From: Crocinitomicaceae bacterium
GTDB taxonomy: Bacteria; Bacteroidota; Bacteroidia; Flavobacteriales_D; Sanyastnellaceae
Direction of reading: 5' to 3'
NCBI GenBank assembly: GCA_002720375.1
Contig: PBIE01000030.1
Coordinates: 1 to 33,035 of the forward strand
Length of the DNA: 33,035 bases
The translations under genes were made by a program, and so were the position numbers. Shown here piece after piece: positions 7,762 to 16,522 of this stretch. Each line of letters begins with the position of its first letter. The first letter of the stretch is position 1. Below the pieces are notes generated by a model. The model saw only the letters and a list, made by a program, of their open reading frames with translations, did not search any database and had not been told where the DNA came from.

Positions 7762-7988
7762 GTGATGTGGCCAAAGAGATGAAATTCCGCATCGGAGTCG
7801 ATGGTCACTTCCAAGACGTCACAGGTGTTGATGATGACCAAGAGCGTTGCATCAGCGGGGATGTCTTTGCTGACGCCGCAGTCGTCCACCTTCAATCGGT
7901 TCATGAGAACCTCTGAATCAAGAGCGTTTTTGGTACACCCTAAGGTGATCAAATGTGCTCTGTGGCTGGATTCGATTTGCCCTAGCAT
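7758..7988 (-). pseudogene. rimO: Truncated rimO (ribosomal protein S12 methylthiotransferase) remnant
   Basis: The 76-residue frame begins like RimO, with HLITLGCTKNALDSEVLM (about 12-29) and LLVIINTC (49-56), the first two cluster cysteines of the N-terminal methylthiotransferase domain. After Cys56 the similarity stops. The tail of about 20 residues lacks the third cysteine, the radical SAM CxxxCxxC and the TRAM domain of a protein normally near 430 residues. It overlaps the ftsY end by 7 bases and the queE start by 4, so a deletion has joined the pieces neatly and kept coupling. I recall rimO beside ftsY in other Bacteroidota, which would make this the ancestral place. The tail could come from another gene lost from here, or the frame could be a short expressed peptide. 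Confidence 0.72.
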
Positions 7989-8968
7989 GCGTTTTGAGTA
8001 TCATCGCCAAAGGTGGCGGGGAGAAGGGAGTCCACGAATTCCATCGCGTTAAAAACCTGAAGGTCTTCGGGTTGTTCTCCGACGCCAATGAATCGAACGG
8101 GGATATGGAATTCTTCGGCAATTCCAATCACCACGCCTCCGCGGGCCGTGCCATCTAACTTAGTCAGAATCAGTCCAGAGACCTCTGTTGCCGCGGTGAA
8201 TTGTCGGGCCTGTTCAATGGCATTCTGTCCGGTAGAGCCGTCGAGGACCAGCAATACTTCGTGGGGGACACCTGTGGCTACCTTTTGCATCACCCGCTTG
8301 ATCTTGGACAACTCATCCATGAGGTGCTTCTTGTTGTGAAGCCGACCAGCCGTGTCAATCAGAACGACATCGTGCCCTTTGGCAACAGCACTTTCTACAG
8401 CATCAAAGGCGACGGCAGCTGGGTCGGCGTCCTGTCCTTGGGCGACAAAGTGTGCACCCGTCCGGTCCGCCCAAACCTTTAGTTGGTCCACAGCGGCGGC
8501 ACGAAATGTGTCGGCGGCCCCGACTGTCACCTTCAGTCCGCGTTGTGCGAACTGGTGGCAGAGCTTGCCGATCGTGGTGGTCTTACCCACACCGTTGACA
8601 CCGACGATAAGGAAGACATAAGGCCCTTGGGTTTGTGGAAGCGTCAAATCGGTCGGTTGATCGCCGCGATGGGCCTCGAGCATGTCGCCGATTTCCTCCC
8701 GTAGCATGGGCAGGAGTTTATCGACTGAAGCGGCAGAATCGCGGGATGTCCGGTCTTCGATTCGGCGGATAATTTCAGTGGTCGTTCGGACCCCTATGTC
8801 ACTGGTTATAAGAGCCTCTTCGAGTTCTTCAAGGACGTCAGCATCAATGTCTTTCTTGCCGGTTACGGCGCGGGAAAGTTTTTCCAGTACACCGCGTTTG
8901 GATCGGGCCAGGCCCTCGTTGAGGGTCTGTTTCTTCTCGGAACTAAAGATTCTTTTGAAGAAGGACAT
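7982..8968 (-). CDS. ftsY: Signal recognition particle receptor FtsY
   Basis: SRP-receptor GTPase that docks ribosome-SRP complexes at the inner membrane. The 328-residue protein has a short N-terminal segment ([13 protein letters not shown]) without the long acidic A domain of E. coli, as usual in this phylum. The NG domain shows G1 GVNGVGKT (123-130), DTFRAAA (153-159), DTAGR (205-209) and [10 protein letters not shown] (269-278). The start is preceded by a long hairpin at 8993-9034. Downstream it overlaps the rimO remnant by 7 bases. The order rpmG, DUF4295 gene, ftsY is a familiar Bacteroidota arrangement. Confidence 0.97.
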   Translation of the reverse strand: MSFFKRIFSSEKKQTLNEGLARSKRGVLEKLSRAVTGKKDIDADVLEELEEALITSDIGVRTTTEIIRRIEDRTSRDSAASVDKLLPMLREEIGDMLEAHRGDQPTDLTLPQTQGPYVFLIVGVNGVGKTTTIGKLCHQFAQRGLKVTVGAADTFRAAAVDQLKVWADRTGAHFVAQGQDADPAAVAFDAVESAVAKGHDVVLIDTAGRLHNKKHLMDELSKIKRVMQKVATGVPHEVLLVLDGSTGQNAIEQARQFTAATEVSGLILTKLDGTARGGVVIGIAEEFHIPVRFIGVGEQPEDLQVFNAMEFVDSLLPATFGDDTQNAC

Positions 8969-8992
8969 GTGCTGAAAGGTAGGGGGGGAATG

Positions 8993-9034
8993 CGACGAGG
9001 GCCGACTCCCGGATGTGGAAGTCGGCCCTCGCCT
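8993..9034 (-). terminator. Long GC-rich hairpin between the DUF4295 gene and ftsY
   Basis: Arms 8996-9007 and 9020-9031 form a 12-bp perfect stem (CGAGGGCCGACT with its complement). Three more inner pairs, one of them G-T, extend it over a small loop. On the minus strand it is followed by TCGCATTCCCCCC rather than a T-tract. It could be an imperfect terminator or a stabilising or attenuating hairpin in front of ftsY, whose ATG lies 25 bases on. Confidence 0.5.
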
Positions 9035-9061
9035 GCCTTTAGAGGCGGTTAGAATGAGGGG

Positions 9062-9214
9062 TCACTTGGCGAACCAAGCTTTCACGTTGTCGTTGTGCAC
9101 GACTTCCTGACGGAAAGCATAAGCGCCGGTTTTTGGACTCTTAAACATCTTGATGCACATGGTGTGCTGCTTTCCTCCTCCTGTTTGGAGTGATGCGACG
9201 GTCTTCTTGGCCAT
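9062..9214 (-). CDS. Small basic DUF4295-type protein
   Basis: The translation is 50 residues, beginning MAKKTVASLQTGGGKQHTMC and ending NVKAWFAK. It is basic and matches the short Bacteroidota-specific family usually encoded directly after rpmG. Start and stop were read directly: ATG at 9214-9212 and TGA at 9064-9062. It begins 18 bases after the rpmG stop, so the two are almost certainly cotranscribed. A ribosome-associated role is inferred only from this constant linkage; no enzymatic motif is visible. Confidence 0.85.
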   Translation of the reverse strand: MAKKTVASLQTGGGKQHTMCIKMFKSPKTGAYAFRQEVVHNDNVKAWFAK

Positions 9215-9232
9215 GGTGTTTCAGATTCCGGG

Positions 9233-9415
9233 TTACTTAATTTCCTTGTGGACCGTCATTTTCCGGAGGATAGGGTTGTATTTCTTCAACTCAATCCGAT
9301 CCGGTGTGTTTTTGCGATTCTTCGTCGTGACGTAACGAGACGTGCCGGGCATGCCGGACTCTTTGTGCTCAGTGCACTCTAAGATGACTTGTACGCGGTT
9401 TCCTTTCTTCGCCAT
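9233..9415 (-). CDS. rpmG: Ribosomal protein L33
   Basis: 60-residue large-subunit protein starting [20 protein letters not shown], with [20 protein letters not shown] and the C-terminal [10 protein letters not shown] typical of bL33. It lacks the zinc-binding CxxC pairs, so it is the zinc-independent form. In related genomes rpmB (L28) commonly precedes rpmG; here the upstream neighbour is divergent ftsK, so L28 must be elsewhere. A TATCTTTG promoter element lies 20 bases upstream. Confidence 0.96.
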   Translation of the reverse strand: MAKKGNRVQVILECTEHKESGMPGTSRYVTTKNRKNTPDRIELKKYNPILRKMTVHKEIK

Positions 9416-9434
9416 GGTCCGAGAAAATGGAGGG

Positions 9435-9442
9435 CAAAGATA
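9435..9442 (-). promoter_or_regulatory. Probable -7 element for the rpmG operon
   Basis: On the minus strand TATCTTTG matches TAnnTTTG exactly and sits 19 bases before the rpmG ATG. The nearest upstream TTG (9459-9457) is only 14 bases away, shorter than the usual spacing, so the -33 part is uncertain. Confidence 0.5.
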
Positions 9443-9526
9443 GGGATTTCCTCTTCCAATTCCGCTTGTGAATAAGCAAGCGTTGAAGTCCGCGTTCTAA
9501 AGGGGTCTCCCTTTACTTTCGATACA

Positions 9527-12283
9527 ATGTCCCGACGCCCTTCCAAACCCCGTCGTTCCAAGCGTTCTAAGGCCAAGTCCGGAACACGTCCCCGCAACCG
9601 TCGACTCGATGTAGGGGAGACCGAAGTGGCCGATAAAGTAGCATCTAAACCCAGCCGACGCAAGGCCAAAGGGACCAAGCAAAGCGGCTCAAAGGCAGCG
9701 GATCGGCGTGAAGAGCGCCGTTTGTCCAGAGAAGCCAGAGCGGCAGAAAGGGCTGCTCTCAGGGCGGAAAGGCAGGCGCGATGGTCAGCCAGAATCGAAT
9801 GGACGCGCGATCCCAGAACCAAGCAAATTTTCGGTGTCTTGGCGTTGTCCACTGGGGCGTTCATGCTCTTGGCTGGTGCCAGTGCCATTTTAGTCGGAGG
9901 AGAGGACATTCGAATGATTGCGTCGGGCGCAGAGCCCGGTGGAGGGAGTTACCGGAACCTGTTGGGCGCCTTGGGCGCGAAATGGGCCTTCTCTTTCATG
10001 CGGGGCGGTTTTGGAATTTCAGCGCCCCTTTTTGGTGTTTGGCTTCTGGCCTTGGGAGCACGACAATTCAGTGAAGCCCCCACATGGGCAGTGGGCCGCT
10101 TTTTTCGCAACATTCTAGCTGCTTCGCTGGTGCTTCCGTGGGCCATTGGACTGCTCACGTTGCAATTTGACGGGGAGACCGGCTTGGTCACAGGATGGGG
10201 TGGAGACCATCTTGTGGGTGCGGTTGGCCTTTGGTTGACCCAGTGGAGCAGATTTACCCTTGGTGTTGCCGGTTCGGTTATGGCGTTGGTTGCCGTCATC
10301 GCTATTTGGTCCTTACTCAATCCGCGGGTTTCCGCCTTCCTGGCCTCCTTCTTTGCCCGTGAGGTATTGGATGAGGATAAGTCCGAAATTGAACAGGAGG
10401 TTGATGCCCCGCGCTCTGCGCGGGAATTGGCCGATGCAGAGGAAGCGTCTTGGGACCCTTATGCCGAACCAGATCGGATCCCCGAGACGGAGGCTGGATC
10501 GGATCCTCTACCCGACAGAGAGACTGCTGTTGACGACAAGGCAGCGGATGAACTGCTGCCCCCTCAGAGCACCCCGCCGGAACCTGAAGTGGAGCCAGTT
10601 GCCAAGGCGGCAGAGGCTCCAGAAGTTCAGGAGAAGGTGGCGCCAGCCAAAGAGCCGGTCAATGGACCGGAGTCGAACACGACCATGGAGGTGGAGGTCG
10701 CTGCTGAGGAGGCGACGCTGACGGAGGATGAGATTGACGCCAAGGTTCAAGCCTTTGGCGAATACGACCCCACCCTCGACCTAAGCCGGTTCGAGTTGCC
10801 CAACATCGATTTGCTCGCCGCTCACGGGTCTGGAAAAGCAGAGGTGAGTCCGGATGAACTGGAAGCCAACAAGAAGCGAATCGAGGACACGTTGCAGAAT
10901 TATGGCATCGAAATCGCAAGCATCAAGGCGTCCATTGGTCCCACGGTGACGCTGTACGAGTTGGTGCCTGCTCCGGGCGTGCGCATTTCCAAAATCAAGA
11001 ACCTCGAAGACGACATTGCCCTGAGTCTGGCGGCGCTTGGCATCCGAATCATCGCGCCGATTCCAGGCCGAGGCACCATTGGCATCGAGGTACCGAATTC
11101 GAATCCCGATGTGGTGAGCATGCGCTCGCTTATCGCCAGCGATAAGTTCCAAAACAGCGACGCGGCCCTGCCCATTGCCATCGGAAAGACGATTTCCAAC
11201 GAGACCTATGTCTTTGACCTGGCGAAGATGCCGCACATGCTCATGGCCGGTGCAACAGGTCAGGGTAAATCAGTGGGGCTCAATGCCATGCTGGTGTCTC
11301 TGCTCTACAAGAAGCACCCGAGCCAGCTCAAATTTGTTTTGGTTGACCCGAAAAAGGTGGAGCTTACCCTGTTCAACCACATCGAACGGCATTACTTGGC
11401 CAAACTCCCCGATACTGAAGAGGCCATCATCACCGACAACAGCCAGGTGGTGCGGACCATCAAGTCACTATGCCTGGAGATGGACCAGCGCTATGAACTT
11501 CTCAAAAATGCGCAATGCCGCAACTTAAAGGAGTACAATGCCAAGTTTGTCCGGCGGAAACTCAATCCGGAAAATGGCCACCGCTATCTGCCCTACATCG
11601 TCCTGGTCATTGATGAGTTTGCAGACCTGATCATGACCGCGGGCAAGGAAGTAGAGATGCCCATCGCCAGATTAGCCCAACTGGCAAGGGCCATTGGCAT
11701 CCACCTGATCATTGCGACCCAAAGGCCGTCGGTCAACATCATCACCGGCACGATCAAAGCCAATTTCCCTGGCAGGGTCGCCTTCCGTGTCACCTCCAAG
11801 GTCGACAGCCGAACCATCCTTGATGCGGGCGGGGCTGACCAGCTCATTGGTCGGGGTGACATGCTCCTGTCCACAGGAAACGATTTGATTCGCCTCCAGT
11901 GTGGGTTTGTGGACACACCTGAAGTGGAGGCCATTACGGACTTTATCGGGTCTCAGCGCGGTTATCCCGATGCCCTGCTTCTGCCGGAGGTGCCAGATGA
12001 GCACAGTGAGCAGATGGCCGACATAGCCGGTGAGGACAGGGACAGCATGTTTGAGGAGGCAGCGCGCATTTTGGTGTTGCACCAGCAGGGGTCCACATCT
12101 CTGCTGCAGAGAAAGCTCAAACTCGGCTACAATCGGGCGGGACGTTTGGTTGATCAGCTGGAGGCAGCAGGCATCATCGGGCCCTTTGAGGGGTCCAAGG
12201 CGAGGAAGGTTCTCGTCCCAGATGAAGCATCTTTGGAACAGTTGTTGCATGGTAGCGGTTCTGATGACACAACCAGCGACTAA
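9527..12283 (+). CDS. ftsK: DNA translocase FtsK/SpoIIIE
   Basis: Membrane-anchored hexameric DNA pump that segregates the chromosome terminus at the septum. It has 918 residues. An unusually Arg/Lys-rich N-terminus (about 1-95) precedes four hydrophobic segments (about 100-270). An acidic Pro/Glu/Ala-rich linker follows (about 280-400), then the motor. The motor shows the alpha/beta region with YELVPAPGVRISKIKNLEDD, Walker A GATGQGKS (575-582), Walker B VLVIDEFAD (692-700), and RPSVNIITGTIKANFPGRVA. The winged-helix gamma domain (QQGSTSLLQRKLKLGYNRAG) that reads KOPS sites and contacts XerD is intact. It is divergent from rpmG and followed after 13 bases by the lolA-like gene. Confidence 0.97.
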   Translation: MSRRPSKPRRSKRSKAKSGTRPRNRRLDVGETEVADKVASKPSRRKAKGTKQSGSKAADRREERRLSREARAAERAALRAERQARWSARIEWTRDPRTKQIFGVLALSTGAFMLLAGASAILVGGEDIRMIASGAEPGGGSYRNLLGALGAKWAFSFMRGGFGISAPLFGVWLLALGARQFSEAPTWAVGRFFRNILAASLVLPWAIGLLTLQFDGETGLVTGWGGDHLVGAVGLWLTQWSRFTLGVAGSVMALVAVIAIWSLLNPRVSAFLASFFAREVLDEDKSEIEQEVDAPRSARELADAEEASWDPYAEPDRIPETEAGSDPLPDRETAVDDKAADELLPPQSTPPEPEVEPVAKAAEAPEVQEKVAPAKEPVNGPESNTTMEVEVAAEEATLTEDEIDAKVQAFGEYDPTLDLSRFELPNIDLLAAHGSGKAEVSPDELEANKKRIEDTLQNYGIEIASIKASIGPTVTLYELVPAPGVRISKIKNLEDDIALSLAALGIRIIAPIPGRGTIGIEVPNSNPDVVSMRSLIASDKFQNSDAALPIAIGKTISNETYVFDLAKMPHMLMAGATGQGKSVGLNAMLVSLLYKKHPSQLKFVLVDPKKVELTLFNHIERHYLAKLPDTEEAIITDNSQVVRTIKSLCLEMDQRYELLKNAQCRNLKEYNAKFVRRKLNPENGHRYLPYIVLVIDEFADLIMTAGKEVEMPIARLAQLARAIGIHLIIATQRPSVNIITGTIKANFPGRVAFRVTSKVDSRTILDAGGADQLIGRGDMLLSTGNDLIRLQCGFVDTPEVEAITDFIGSQRGYPDALLLPEVPDEHSEQMADIAGEDRDSMFEEAARILVLHQQGSTSLLQRKLKLGYNRAGRLVDQLEAAGIIGPFEGSKARKVLVPDEASLEQLLHGSGSDDTTSD

Positions 12284-12296
12284 TTTTGCCCCCCTT

Positions 12297-12974
12297 ATGA
12301 AGTTGATCACTGCCCTCCGAAGCACGGGATTTTCCGTGTTGATTGCCTTGGCCATTTTCCCCGGGTTTCGCGCTGCTGCACAGAGTGACCCCGCTGCTGA
12401 AGCGCTGTTGACGAAGGTGAGCGAAACCATGCAGGGATATGCGTCAGTGCATGCGGTATACCTCTCCAAGATGATTGATCGGCAGAGCGATTTCGAGATG
12501 GATCAAGCCGGTGAAATATGGGTTGAGGGGAATCGATACCACCTCATTTTGGGGGAGTACACCATCATTTGTGACGGGCAGACCGTCTGGACTTACGAGC
12601 CCGAAATGGGGGAGTGTTACGTCGATGATGCCGAAACCATTGCAGAGGATGGCATTGACCCCGCTCGAATGTTCACCATCTGGGAGGAGGGCTTCACCAA
12701 GGTGATGAAAGGAGACTTTGAGCTGGGCAATCGGAAAGTGCAACGTGTGGATCTTCATCCGCAAAATGCCGATGACAGAGGATATCACACAATCCAGTGT
12801 TATGTAGACCCCGTGTCTCTTGAGGTGGTCAAGCTCATCATGAAAGGCCGAGAAGGGACAGACGTGGAGTATCGCATCGAAGAATTTGAAGGCGATGGCG
12901 CTGTTCCCGATGGCGCTTTTACTTTCGATATATCGAAGTATCCCGGCACCACGTTGATTGATAATCGACTCTGA
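12297..12974 (+). CDS. lolA: LolA-like outer-membrane lipoprotein carrier protein
   Basis: 225 residues with a signal peptide (MKLITALRSTGFSVLIALAI then FPGFRAAAQ, cleavage near residue 28). The body resembles the LolA/LolB fold: SETMQGYASVHAVYLSKM, then AGEIWVEGNRYHLILGEYTI, ICDGQTVWTYEPE and a C-terminal beta-rich region. LolA carries lipoproteins across the periplasm. The placement directly after ftsK with a 13-base gap fits cotranscription. The start at 12297 is chosen because it opens the signal peptide; longer in-frame starts lie inside ftsK. It converges with the PaaE-like gene, leaving 3 bases between stops. Confidence 0.85.
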   Translation: MKLITALRSTGFSVLIALAIFPGFRAAAQSDPAAEALLTKVSETMQGYASVHAVYLSKMIDRQSDFEMDQAGEIWVEGNRYHLILGEYTIICDGQTVWTYEPEMGECYVDDAETIAEDGIDPARMFTIWEEGFTKVMKGDFELGNRKVQRVDLHPQNADDRGYHTIQCYVDPVSLEVVKLIMKGREGTDVEYRIEEFEGDGAVPDGAFTFDISKYPGTTLIDNRL

Positions 12975-12977
12975 CTG

Positions 12978-14054
12978 TCAGGGAAATTCGACGTCAATCC
13001 TGGGACTGGCTGGCCGTTCCTGGCAGCACAGAATCCAACCCTTGTCCAAGATTTTACCTCCAGCTCTAGCAGGCTTCGAAACGGTGCGGCCTTGGACAAG
13101 TTTCGCCTTGCACCGGTGACATATGCCGCTGCGACAGTCTGCGGGCATATCTAACCCAGCCTGATCGGCAGCTTCTAGAATGGTCAAATGTCGGGGTGCG
13201 TCTTTTATCAATCGGGGTTCTCCTCCTGAATGAATGTGGAGGCGTGAGGTGAGTTGGTCCACACCGACATCCCTTGGATGCACGTAGGGCTGATTCGCAA
13301 AGGAATACCGTCTGTAGGGAATTGATCTTGAAGTTTCAATTAGGCCACTTTCAACAGCATTCATAAATCCGGAGGGCCCGGAAATGAAAGCATATTCAGG
13401 TAAGTCGACCTTGCCATACTGATCCATCAATTTAGCCACACGGTGCCCATCAATGCGACCGCTTGACGCGTCCTCTCCCGTTCCTCCATCGCCCAAAATG
13501 TGATAGACCTCCAAGCGGGAGGAGTGCGCTAACTCTTCCAACTCCTTAGCAAACATGATGTCCCGGGTGGAGGAGTTTGCATAGAACAGTGTCACATGGT
13601 GGTCCGGTCGAGCGCGCAAAGCGTGTCTGGCGATGGAATAGACGGGGGTGATGCCACTGCCCGCAGCGAACAAGATGAGGTGGTGCGATTTGAGGTCAAT
13701 TGAATCGGGGTACAGCGTCCCTTCTGGAGGCATGACGTTGAGCACATCACCAATGCGCACAATATCATTAAAATGTTCGGCGGCCCCTCCCCGTGTGACC
13801 TTTTTGACTGCCACCTGGGGAAGTCCCCCAGAATGGTTGACAAGGTTATAGCTGCGGAAGCATGTTCGGTCCTGCAGGTCCAAACAAAAGGTTATCCTCT
13901 GGCCTGGCTTGTGGCGAAACGTCTCAAGAGCACCTGCTGGATCCAGCGTGACCAAGACACTGTCTTGGGTTAACCTGCGCACATCTTGTACTCTACAAGG
14001 ATGCGTTTTAGGCGAGAGTGCCTCTCTCGGGGATGATGACGAACCAGCTGACAT
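12978..14054 (-). CDS. PaaE-like FAD/NAD(P)H oxidoreductase with C-terminal 2Fe-2S ferredoxin domain
   Basis: 358 residues with the chosen start; an in-frame ATG at 14096 adds 14. The order of domains is FAD-binding ferredoxin-reductase barrel with RSYN (about residues 67-70), then the NAD(P)H domain with AAGSGITP (131-138). The C-terminal plant-type 2Fe-2S domain has Cys307-x4-Cys312-x2-Cys315 and Cys344. This is the layout of PaaE, the reductase of phenylacetyl-CoA epoxidase, but no other paa genes are near. In Bacteroidota such single genes are often generic electron-transfer reductases, so the partner is unknown. Two direct repeats lie upstream at 14117-14135. Confidence 0.85.
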   Translation of the reverse strand: MSAGSSSSPREALSPKTHPCRVQDVRRLTQDSVLVTLDPAGALETFRHKPGQRITFCLDLQDRTCFRSYNLVNHSGGLPQVAVKKVTRGGAAEHFNDIVRIGDVLNVMPPEGTLYPDSIDLKSHHLILFAAGSGITPVYSIARHALRARPDHHVTLFYANSSTRDIMFAKELEELAHSSRLEVYHILGDGGTGEDASSGRIDGHRVAKLMDQYGKVDLPEYAFISGPSGFMNAVESGLIETSRSIPYRRYSFANQPYVHPRDVGVDQLTSRLHIHSGGEPRLIKDAPRHLTILEAADQAGLDMPADCRSGICHRCKAKLVQGRTVSKPARAGGKILDKGWILCCQERPASPRIDVEFP

Positions 14055-14116
14055 ACAATTCACAATGCACAACTTGGGGCTGTGCCAACGGAACACGTTG
14101 GTAATCTTACCTACTG

Positions 14117-14135
14117 AGGTTCAATAAGGTTCAAT
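14117..14135. repeat. Pair of 9-base direct repeats upstream of the PaaE-like gene
   Basis: AGGTTCAAT occurs at 14117-14125 and again at 14127-14135, a 10-base period or about one helical turn, in the 137-base gap between two minus-strand genes. The core GTTCAA is the same hexamer as in the inverted repeats at the rhodopsin promoter. It may be an activator site; this is inference. Confidence 0.35.
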
Positions 14136-14191
14136 CTGATTCAGGGCCTTGACAAATAAGGGCCATGGGGACCGCCATGTGGGTACAGGAC

Positions 14192-16288
14192 TCAGTACGC
14201 GAGGAGCGCAGCGCAAGCTTCCTTCACCTTCTCTGCATTCGGCAAGACAGCGGCCTCCAACCCTTGGTTCAATGGAATGGCAGGAACCTCCATGGAGCCA
14301 ATGCACCGCACAGGGGCATCTAAAAATTCAAATGCCTCCTCCGAAATTATACCTGCCACGGCTTGAGCGAAACTCCCTGTGGGGGGTTCTTCCGTCAGCA
14401 CCAGACACCGGTGACAATGTCGAACCGAGGCCAGCACGGTGTCTTTGTCGAGGGGTACAATGCTCCTGAGGTCCACAATTTCGATTTGTCCCGGCCATTG
14501 TTTGCTGGCGGCAAGAGCCCAATGGACGCCGCGGCCATAGGTTACAATGGACAGTTTAGGCAAAGGCAGTCCTTCCTCTGCATGTTGAACGACCCGGGCG
14601 AGTCCGAGGGGAAGTGCATAATCTGCGTCTGGCTCGACCGTTTTGGCAGCTTCCGTTCCCGGCACCTTGGACCAGTACAGGCCTTTGTGTTCCAAGACAA
14701 CGACCGGATTTGGGTCGGCCACGGCCGCCTTGAGTAGCCCCTTCAGGTCTGCGCCGCAGCTGGGGTAGGCGACCTTGATACCACGGATGGCCGATAGCAC
14801 GCTTTCAATGCTCGAGCTGTGGTAAGGGCCACCTGAGCCATAGGCGCCGATGGGCACGCGAATCACGCTGTGAACTGGCCATTTGCCATTGGAAAGGAAG
14901 TGGCTTCTTGATAGCTCGGTAAACAGTTGATTCAAACCGGGCCACAGGTAATCCGCAAACTGAATTTCCACGATGGGCTTGAGTCCGACAGCACTCATGC
15001 CCACCGTACTTCCCACAATAAAAGCTTCTTGAATTGGGGTGTTAAAAACCCGATGGTCTCCAAATTTCTGAGCAAGCGTCGCAGCCTCGCGAAAGACGCC
15101 GCCCAAACGCCCCCCAACATCTTGTCCGTAGAGCAGGGTGGAAGGGTCCGAGCTCAAAACCTCGGACATGGCGTGAAGCGCCTGATCCACCATAATTTGT
15201 GGTTCCGGATTATCGCCTACCCTTCTTCCGATTTCAGCTGTTATGGGGGTGGGGGCGAGCGCATCAGGAAGCAGGCTTGCAGCATCGGGTTCAGCAGCAT
15301 TTCGGGCCGCTTCAAATGCCAAAGCGACCTCTTCCTTCACTGCAGCAGACGTGGAGTCCAATTGTTTTGCTTTAACACCTTTGTCCAATAGGGCGAGGCG
15401 CAAATGCCGCAAGGGGTCTCTTTCTGCGTGTTCTTCGAGGTCGTCGCGGTACCATTCCCTTCGCACCCCACTTGTGTGGTGTCCGAGCAGGGGAACGCGG
15501 GCATGGACCAGCACAGGCCTCCGTTCTTTTCGAATGGTCTCAAACGCCCACTTCATGGCCTTTTTGCAAGCATTTAAATCGTGGCCTTCAACGGATTTAA
15601 CGTCCAATCCAGGATAGGCTTGTGCCAAGATTGTCGCATCTCCGAAGCGAACCTCTGAGGCATGAGCAGAAATATCCCATTCGTTGTCCTGGATAAGAAA
15701 GAGGATGGGCAATTGACGAAGAGTGGCCATGTGCAAGGCCTCTGAAACCTCTCCTTCGGTCATGGCAGCATCTCCAATCGAGCAAAGAACCAAAGGCGGG
15801 TGTTTTCCCTCAACTTCTTGTCCGAGTCCGTTTTGTTCCCTGTATTGAATTCCCATGGCGGCTCCAGTGGCTGGAATTGCTTGCATGCCGGTGGCTGAGC
15901 TGTTGTGGGGTATACGAGGCAGCCCCTTTCTCTTTAATGAAGGGTGTGCGTAATAAGTTCGTCCCCCGCTGAAAGGGTCGTCAGCTTTCGCAAACAACTG
16001 GAGCATGAGCTCTTTCGGCGTCATTCCCAAACTGAGAAGGAGCGCATCATCCCGATAGTATGCATAGAGATAATCCTGTGCGCCTAAGAGCGGGCCGGCA
16101 GCCATTTGTATGGCCTCGTGGCCGTGTGCGCAGGCGTGGACGTATTGAGAGGTCAATTTCGCGTTGGATTCATACACCTCGGCCAGAGACCGAGCGCGAA
16201 CCATCCTCTTCCAGTCTTCAATTTCCACGGATGAATTGTCCGCTTTGGCCTTGCCCATTGAGCTAAAATACGCTCGGGAATTATCCAT
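14192..16288 (-). CDS. Fused E1 (alpha+beta) 2-oxoacid dehydrogenase, branched-chain type
   Basis: Thiamine-diphosphate E1 component that decarboxylates 2-oxoacids (2-oxoisovalerate type, or pyruvate) and passes the acyl group to E2 lipoyl. It has 698 residues with start 16288; ATG codons at 16393 and 16258 are alternatives. The alpha half has the cofactor motif GDAAMTEGEV (about 172-181) with the paired DN at 201-202, a variant of the usual GDG...NN. The beta half starts near residue 362 with IMVDQALHAMSEVL and includes LLYGQDVGGRLGGVFREA and EIQFADYLWPGLNQL. The C-terminal transketolase domain has SIVTYGRG and EIVDLRSIVPLDKDTV. Fused E1 proteins are common in Bacteroidota. E2 and E3 are not in the window. 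Confidence 0.9.
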   Translation of the reverse strand: MDNSRAYFSSMGKAKADNSSVEIEDWKRMVRARSLAEVYESNAKLTSQYVHACAHGHEAIQMAAGPLLGAQDYLYAYYRDDALLLSLGMTPKELMLQLFAKADDPFSGGRTYYAHPSLKRKGLPRIPHNSSATGMQAIPATGAAMGIQYREQNGLGQEVEGKHPPLVLCSIGDAAMTEGEVSEALHMATLRQLPILFLIQDNEWDISAHASEVRFGDATILAQAYPGLDVKSVEGHDLNACKKAMKWAFETIRKERRPVLVHARVPLLGHHTSGVRREWYRDDLEEHAERDPLRHLRLALLDKGVKAKQLDSTSAAVKEEVALAFEAARNAAEPDAASLLPDALAPTPITAEIGRRVGDNPEPQIMVDQALHAMSEVLSSDPSTLLYGQDVGGRLGGVFREAATLAQKFGDHRVFNTPIQEAFIVGSTVGMSAVGLKPIVEIQFADYLWPGLNQLFTELSRSHFLSNGKWPVHSVIRVPIGAYGSGGPYHSSSIESVLSAIRGIKVAYPSCGADLKGLLKAAVADPNPVVVLEHKGLYWSKVPGTEAAKTVEPDADYALPLGLARVVQHAEEGLPLPKLSIVTYGRGVHWALAASKQWPGQIEIVDLRSIVPLDKDTVLASVRHCHRCLVLTEEPPTGSFAQAVAGIISEEAFEFLDAPVRCIGSMEVPAIPLNQGLEAAVLPNAEKVKEACAALLAY

Positions 16289-16466
16289 ATTGCGTTCAGC
16301 GGCTGGAAAGGGCCTGTTCCAAATCTGTAAGTGTATATAAGTGTATTCGGCGGTGTGTAATTGTCGACGTTTACGAAACGGTGTGAATTTCATCGCAGAT
16401 CAAGGGGGATTTAGGGGGAGGTCGAATTCATTCGTCGATAACACGATTTCTGTTTTGTAAAAGAAT

Positions 16467-16480
16467 ACTGAATAGGTATA
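16467..16480 (+). promoter_or_regulatory. Motif shared by the upstream regions of both giant genes
   Basis: ACTGAATAGGTATA here, 43 bases before the start of the first giant gene, matches ACTGAATAGATACA at 25326-25339 upstream of the second (12 of 14 positions). No convincing TTG/TAnnTTTG promoter was found in either region, so this is the only shared candidate. The 234 bases from 16289 to 16522 are AT-rich and hold no gene. Confidence 0.3.
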
Positions 16481-16522
16481 ACACAAGCCTAATTTTATTC
16501 TACAAGCCAAAATCGTTCACCA

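Noticed and set aside
9514-9521. TACTTTCG as an ftsK promoter
   Set aside because: It ends only 5 bases before the start codon, and the nearest TTG is 28 bases upstream.
16320-16327. CAGATTTG on the minus strand as a promoter for the fused E1 gene
   Set aside because: It lacks the TA of TAnnTTTG, and no TTG is found at proper spacing.
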